This document shows, piece by piece, positions 13,817-16,625 of a stretch of DNA of 16,625 nt. The stretch's first letter is position 1, and each line of letters begins with the position of its first letter. The position numbers and the translations under genes were made by a program. Where the stretch lies: positions 1 through 16,625 of the forward strand of contig CAXBDA010000065.1 in assembly GCA_963974595.1 (NCBI GenBank), written 5' to 3'. Origin of the DNA: PZPK01 sp963974595. Its GTDB lineage: Bacteria > Pseudomonadota > Gammaproteobacteria > Pseudomonadales > Oleiphilaceae. The notes under the pieces are model-generated. The model was given only the letters and a program-made list of their open reading frames with translations. It was not told the DNA's origin and ran no database searches.

Positions 13817-14848
13817 ATGCCAAACACAACCACACACACCACAAATAACACAAAGGACGCTTGGTTTTCTGCTTCCTGCACAGGGATCACACAAGAAACG
13901 GCCGACACTTATAGTTATGAGTTTTCACCTATCGACACTCAACTAAAAATATTTTCTGCCGGCTCTCATCTTAATGTTCGTCTTCCCGCTGGCAAAAATG
14001 GAGCGATGGTTAATCGTACCTATACCTTATCGTCTAGCCCTAAAACACTGCCTGCATTTAAATTAACCGTGAAACAGGTTAAAGATGGACATGTATCTAA
14101 TTGGTTGGCTAACAATTTAAAGCCGGGTATGCAGTTAGAATTTACTGAGCCGACAGGTGATTTTGTGCTTCCTGAGCAAACACCGGGGCGCTTGCTGTTT
14201 ATTGCTGCCGGCAGTGGCATTACCCCAATGATGTCGATGCTGCGCTTTCTATCTGAAACAGCAAATAAAAGTGAGATCGACTTTTTATATTATGCTCGCA
14301 GCCCTGAAGACATTATCTTTCGTGCAGAGTTAGATGCGCTGTGTCAGAAAATGAAAGGCTTAAAAATGAACTACTGCGTTGAGACTAAAACACCTGAATG
14401 GTTAGGTTTAAGTGGTCGAATATGCAGCCCCCATTTAGAGCAATTCAACAAACTGAGCCAACACGAAATATACATGTGCGGCCCTGCACCTTTTATGGCT
14501 GCAGTGACGTCTGAACTCAACAAACTGGGTGTCTCTGAGTATCAGATTCATAAAGAAGTTTTCGCTTTAGATCTAGGCGCAGTGAGTGTTCAAACGCAAG
14601 CAAAAGTGCAATTTAGCGGAGAAGAAACCGCCACGCTAGTCAGGAAAAAAACCTTACTGGAAGAAGTGGAAGCTCGCGGCCTTGAATTAGCATCGGGATG
14701 CCGTTCTGGAATTTGTAAAACCTGTCGCTGTAAAAAAGTCAGCGGCGAAACGGTTAATTTATTAAATGGGCAACGCTCAAATAAAGATGATGAATATATT
14801 TTAGCCTGTGTCACGCAAGCAGTAACGGACACCATCATCGAATTGTAA
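13817..14848 (+). CDS. Ferredoxin reductase with C-terminal 2Fe-2S domain (desaturase electron donor)
   Basis: A 343-residue flavoprotein that should carry electrons from NAD(P)H through FAD and a [2Fe-2S] cluster to the neighbouring desaturase. The FAD-binding barrel has RTYTLSSSP (67-75). The NAD domain has AAGSGITPMMSML (130-142) and CGPAPFM (221-227). The C-terminal plant-type ferredoxin domain has Cys295, Cys300, Cys303 and Cys331 (CRSGICKTCRC, then ACVTQ). GGAGG stands about 5 bases before the ATG. The desaturase starts 42 bases after its stop. The pair resembles DesC-DesB of Pseudomonas aeruginosa and Rv3230c-DesA3 of Mycobacterium tuberculosis. The family is certain; the partnership is inferred from adjacency. 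Confidence 0.93.
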   Translation: MPNTTTHTTNNTKDAWFSASCTGITQETADTYSYEFSPIDTQLKIFSAGSHLNVRLPAGKNGAMVNRTYTLSSSPKTLPAFKLTVKQVKDGHVSNWLANNLKPGMQLEFTEPTGDFVLPEQTPGRLLFIAAGSGITPMMSMLRFLSETANKSEIDFLYYARSPEDIIFRAELDALCQKMKGLKMNYCVETKTPEWLGLSGRICSPHLEQFNKLSQHEIYMCGPAPFMAAVTSELNKLGVSEYQIHKEVFALDLGAVSVQTQAKVQFSGEETATLVRKKTLLEEVEARGLELASGCRSGICKTCRCKKVSGETVNLLNGQRSNKDDEYILACVTQAVTDTIIEL

Positions 14849-14890
14849 GAAGCAGCCTACTCCAACATTAGAATATTAAGGATATATATT

Positions 14891-16195
14891 ATGAATAAGT
14901 TATCTGTTACCGCCACAGAAAACCTCAAATTTGGTGAAAAACCACAGTTAACAGCTGAGCAATTCAATGCCCTTCAAGAAGAATTAGATGCACTACGTGC
15001 TGATATTGAAGCGCGAATTGGTCAAGAAGATATCGACCACATTGAAAGCATAGTACTCATTAAAGACCGCTTAGAATTAGCCGGACGCCTACTCATTCAT
15101 TTCAGCTTAGATCCTGTTAGCTGGAGCTTGGGCGTGATGAGCTTAAGCCTGTCGCATATTTTAGAAAATATGGAGATTGGCCATAATGTAATTCATGGTC
15201 AGTATGACTTTATGGATCACCCTACTTTAAACTCTCGTGATTATGAATGGGATATTGTGGGTACATCTAAAAACTGGAAGCGTGCACATAACTTCCATCA
15301 CCATGCTTTCACTAATATTATTGGTAAAGACACAGATTATGGCTTTGGCTTATTCCGCTTTGATAAAGACGTGGAATGGAACCCAGTACATTTACTTCAG
15401 CCCTTTATTATCCCCGTCAGCGGTTTGTTGTTTGAGTACTCTATTGCCTTATACGACTTAGAAATTCCTCGTTATATTTTACCTAAATCTCTACAGCAGG
15501 AAGCTAGCCGCGAGCGTATGCCAGTCAAGCAGTTGAAATCTGAATTATTAGAGTTCATGAATAAGTCGAACAAGTTAGTCTTGAAAGAATTTGTCGCCTT
15601 GCCATTATTAGCCGGCCCCCTAGCTGCAAAAGTGGCCTTAGGTAATGCATCTGCTCGTGTTATACGAAACATTTGGGCTTTTGCCGTGATCTACTGCGGA
15701 CACTTACCAGAAGGTAATTACACCTTTACTCAAGAAGAAGCGGAAGCAGAAACCAAAGGACAATGGTATTTCAGACAAATATTGGGATCAGGAAACTTCA
15801 CTGGCGGAATATGGACGCATATTTTGAGTGGTCATTTAAGCCATCAGATTGAGCACCATTTATACCCAGACTTACCCGCTTGGCGCTATCGTGAACTGGG
15901 GCCAAAAGTACAAGGTATTTGTGAACGCTATGGCATTCCTTATCACACAGGTACTTTACCGAATCAGTTAAAAACGGTGGCGGTCAATGTTGTGAAATAT
16001 GCAGTACCACCCACTGAAAAATCACCAAGTTGGTTACAAAAAGGACTGAAAAAAGGACAACCTTTACTATCTAAGTTTCAGCGTAATGCGAAACAAACAT
16101 TGGATAAGCCTAAGCAAATTATAGAGTCTGCTGTTCAACGTAGCTTTTCAATAAAAAAACAAAAGATAAAGATTAAATTTGCATCTGCTGCTTAG
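14891..16195 (+). CDS. Membrane fatty-acyl desaturase (DesA3/DesB-like)
   Basis: A 434-residue di-iron integral-membrane desaturase expected to put a cis double bond into acyl chains (probably acyl-CoA, delta-9 by analogy). The three histidine boxes are intact: HNVIH (98-102, within GHNVIHGQYDFMDHP), HNFHHH (133-138) and HQIEHH (318-323). His271 and His315 are further candidate ligands. Hydrophobic segments lie around 75-95, 168-188 and 233-270. About 70 residues after the catalytic core form a Lys-rich, non-membrane tail (KKGLKK-type motifs, then SIKKQKIKIKFASAA) whose role is unknown. AAGGA lies 9 bases before the ATG. The upstream FabR/DesT-like operator implies control by the unsaturated/saturated acyl ratio. 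The exact substrate and position are not readable. Confidence 0.93.
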   Translation: MNKLSVTATENLKFGEKPQLTAEQFNALQEELDALRADIEARIGQEDIDHIESIVLIKDRLELAGRLLIHFSLDPVSWSLGVMSLSLSHILENMEIGHNVIHGQYDFMDHPTLNSRDYEWDIVGTSKNWKRAHNFHHHAFTNIIGKDTDYGFGLFRFDKDVEWNPVHLLQPFIIPVSGLLFEYSIALYDLEIPRYILPKSLQQEASRERMPVKQLKSELLEFMNKSNKLVLKEFVALPLLAGPLAAKVALGNASARVIRNIWAFAVIYCGHLPEGNYTFTQEEAEAETKGQWYFRQILGSGNFTGGIWTHILSGHLSHQIEHHLYPDLPAWRYRELGPKVQGICERYGIPYHTGTLPNQLKTVAVNVVKYAVPPTEKSPSWLQKGLKKGQPLLSKFQRNAKQTLDKPKQIIESAVQRSFSIKKQKIKIKFASAA

Positions 16196-16207
16196 TAATT
16201 AGGTATT

Positions 16208-16235
16208 AAGAAGGCGAAATAAATAAGCCTTCTTT
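16208..16235 (+). terminator. Probable terminator after the desaturase
   Basis: AAGAAGGC (16208-16215) pairs exactly with GCCTTCTT (16227-16234) around an 11-base A-rich loop, 12 bases after the stop codon. The tail is only T-rich (CTTTCGATC), so termination may be partial. Confidence 0.5.
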
Positions 16236-16262
16236 CGATCATGGATAGATCAATGTGCTTCG

Positions 16263-16430
16263 ATGATTGGTCAGGATTACCAAGGGGATATCAATATTCC
16301 CCCCACGTGGCCGAAGATTGCACAGATAAACGAGCAAACAAAACTTCACCGTAAGCTGTCTGAATCACTAAGACTTTTAGAAAATAAAACGCTAAGCTTT
16401 ACTAACAGCACTGAAGCTACATGTTCCTAA
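16263..16430 (+). CDS. Possible small ORF before phhB, unsupported
   Basis: A 55-residue frame starting MIGQDYQGDINIPPTWPKIAQ and continuing with a Lys/Leu-rich helix-like stretch (KLHRKLSESLRLLENKTLSF). Composition looks protein-like and it ends 12 bases before the next gene. No ribosome site precedes the ATG and no family is recognised. The frame stays open upstream to 16227 without another start, so it could equally be a remnant of a longer gene. Confidence 0.25.
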   Translation: MIGQDYQGDINIPPTWPKIAQINEQTKLHRKLSESLRLLENKTLSFTNSTEATCS

Positions 16431-16442
16431 AAGAGCGAAACA

Positions 16443-16625
16443 ATGGTTAAATTATCAGAACTCAGCTGCAAAGCTTGCAAAATTGATGCAACAAAACTAA
16501 GCGAACAAGACATTAATGAACAGATAGCACAACTACCTGAATGGTCAATCGTTGAAGAAGACAATATTAATAAGTTGCGAAAAGAATTTAAGTTCAAAAA
16601 CTTTGTAGAAGCCTTAAACTTTACC
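16443..16625 (+). CDS. phhB: Pterin-4a-carbinolamine dehydratase PhhB (3' partial)
   Basis: The first 61 codons are present and the gene runs off the window. MVKLSELSCKACKIDATKLSEQ has the CxxC pair (Cys9, Cys12) typical of bacterial forms. IAQLPEWSIVEEDNINKLRKEFKFKNFVEALNF matches the first strand-helix unit of the family (GW...L.R.F.F.NF..AL.F). The enzyme dehydrates 4a-hydroxytetrahydropterin during phenylalanine hydroxylation. The catalytic HHPEW-type motif would lie beyond the window end. AGAG, about 9 bases before the ATG, is the only ribosome-site candidate. Confidence 0.85.
   Translation, partial: MVKLSELSCKACKIDATKLSEQDINEQIAQLPEWSIVEEDNINKLRKEFKFKNFVEALNFT

Overview
The window reads as chromosomal DNA of an AT-rich, probably marine gammaproteobacterium. 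The grounds are the gene content and order: a minus-strand hisB-hisH-hisF run, then asmA-like, mutY, yggX and tRNA-Phe on the plus strand. As I recall it, this neighbourhood is shared with Pseudomonas and relatives. A YaeQ protein and a desaturase/reductase pair behind a FabR/DesT-like operator fit the same assignment. No species can be named from the sequence alone.

Layout. Positions 1-755 hold the 3' part of an unusual chemotaxis gene in which a CheW-like domain appears to be interrupted by a zinc-binding CZB domain. It converges on the histidine genes (785-2925, minus strand), which encode HisF, HisH and HisB, but hisA is absent from its usual place between hisH and hisF. A SRPBCC-fold protein (2979-3440, minus) lies upstream of hisB. 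Divergent from these is the plus-strand asmA-like/mutY/yggX cluster (3630-7187), followed by tRNA-Phe with its own promoter and a strong terminator (7225-7411).

From 7412 on the genes look more accessory: an extended-SDR reductase, an AraC-family regulator preceded by a CRP-like site and a 20-bp palindrome, and a protein of three GAF modules that lacks any output domain. That gene is followed by 12-bp tandem repeats and by a short stretch resembling the tail of a GGDEF domain, so it may be a truncated cyclase. A minus-strand two-CBS protein and a small putative secreted protein follow, then yaeQ. The 462-bp gap after yaeQ contains a GC-rich, REP/MITE-like element with inverted ends, two hairpins (one doubling as the yaeQ terminator) and three exact 22-bp tandem copies.

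The last module (13817-16195) is a ferredoxin-reductase-type electron donor and a membrane fatty-acyl desaturase. They very likely work as a redox pair that adds double bonds to acyl chains, controlled by an imperfect palindrome at the predicted promoter. The window ends inside a pterin-4a-carbinolamine dehydratase gene.

No large new system is evident. The items most worth a second look are the CheW/CZB protein, the output-less triple-GAF gene with its apparent scar, the 22-bp repeat element, the two palindromic operators and the missing hisA.
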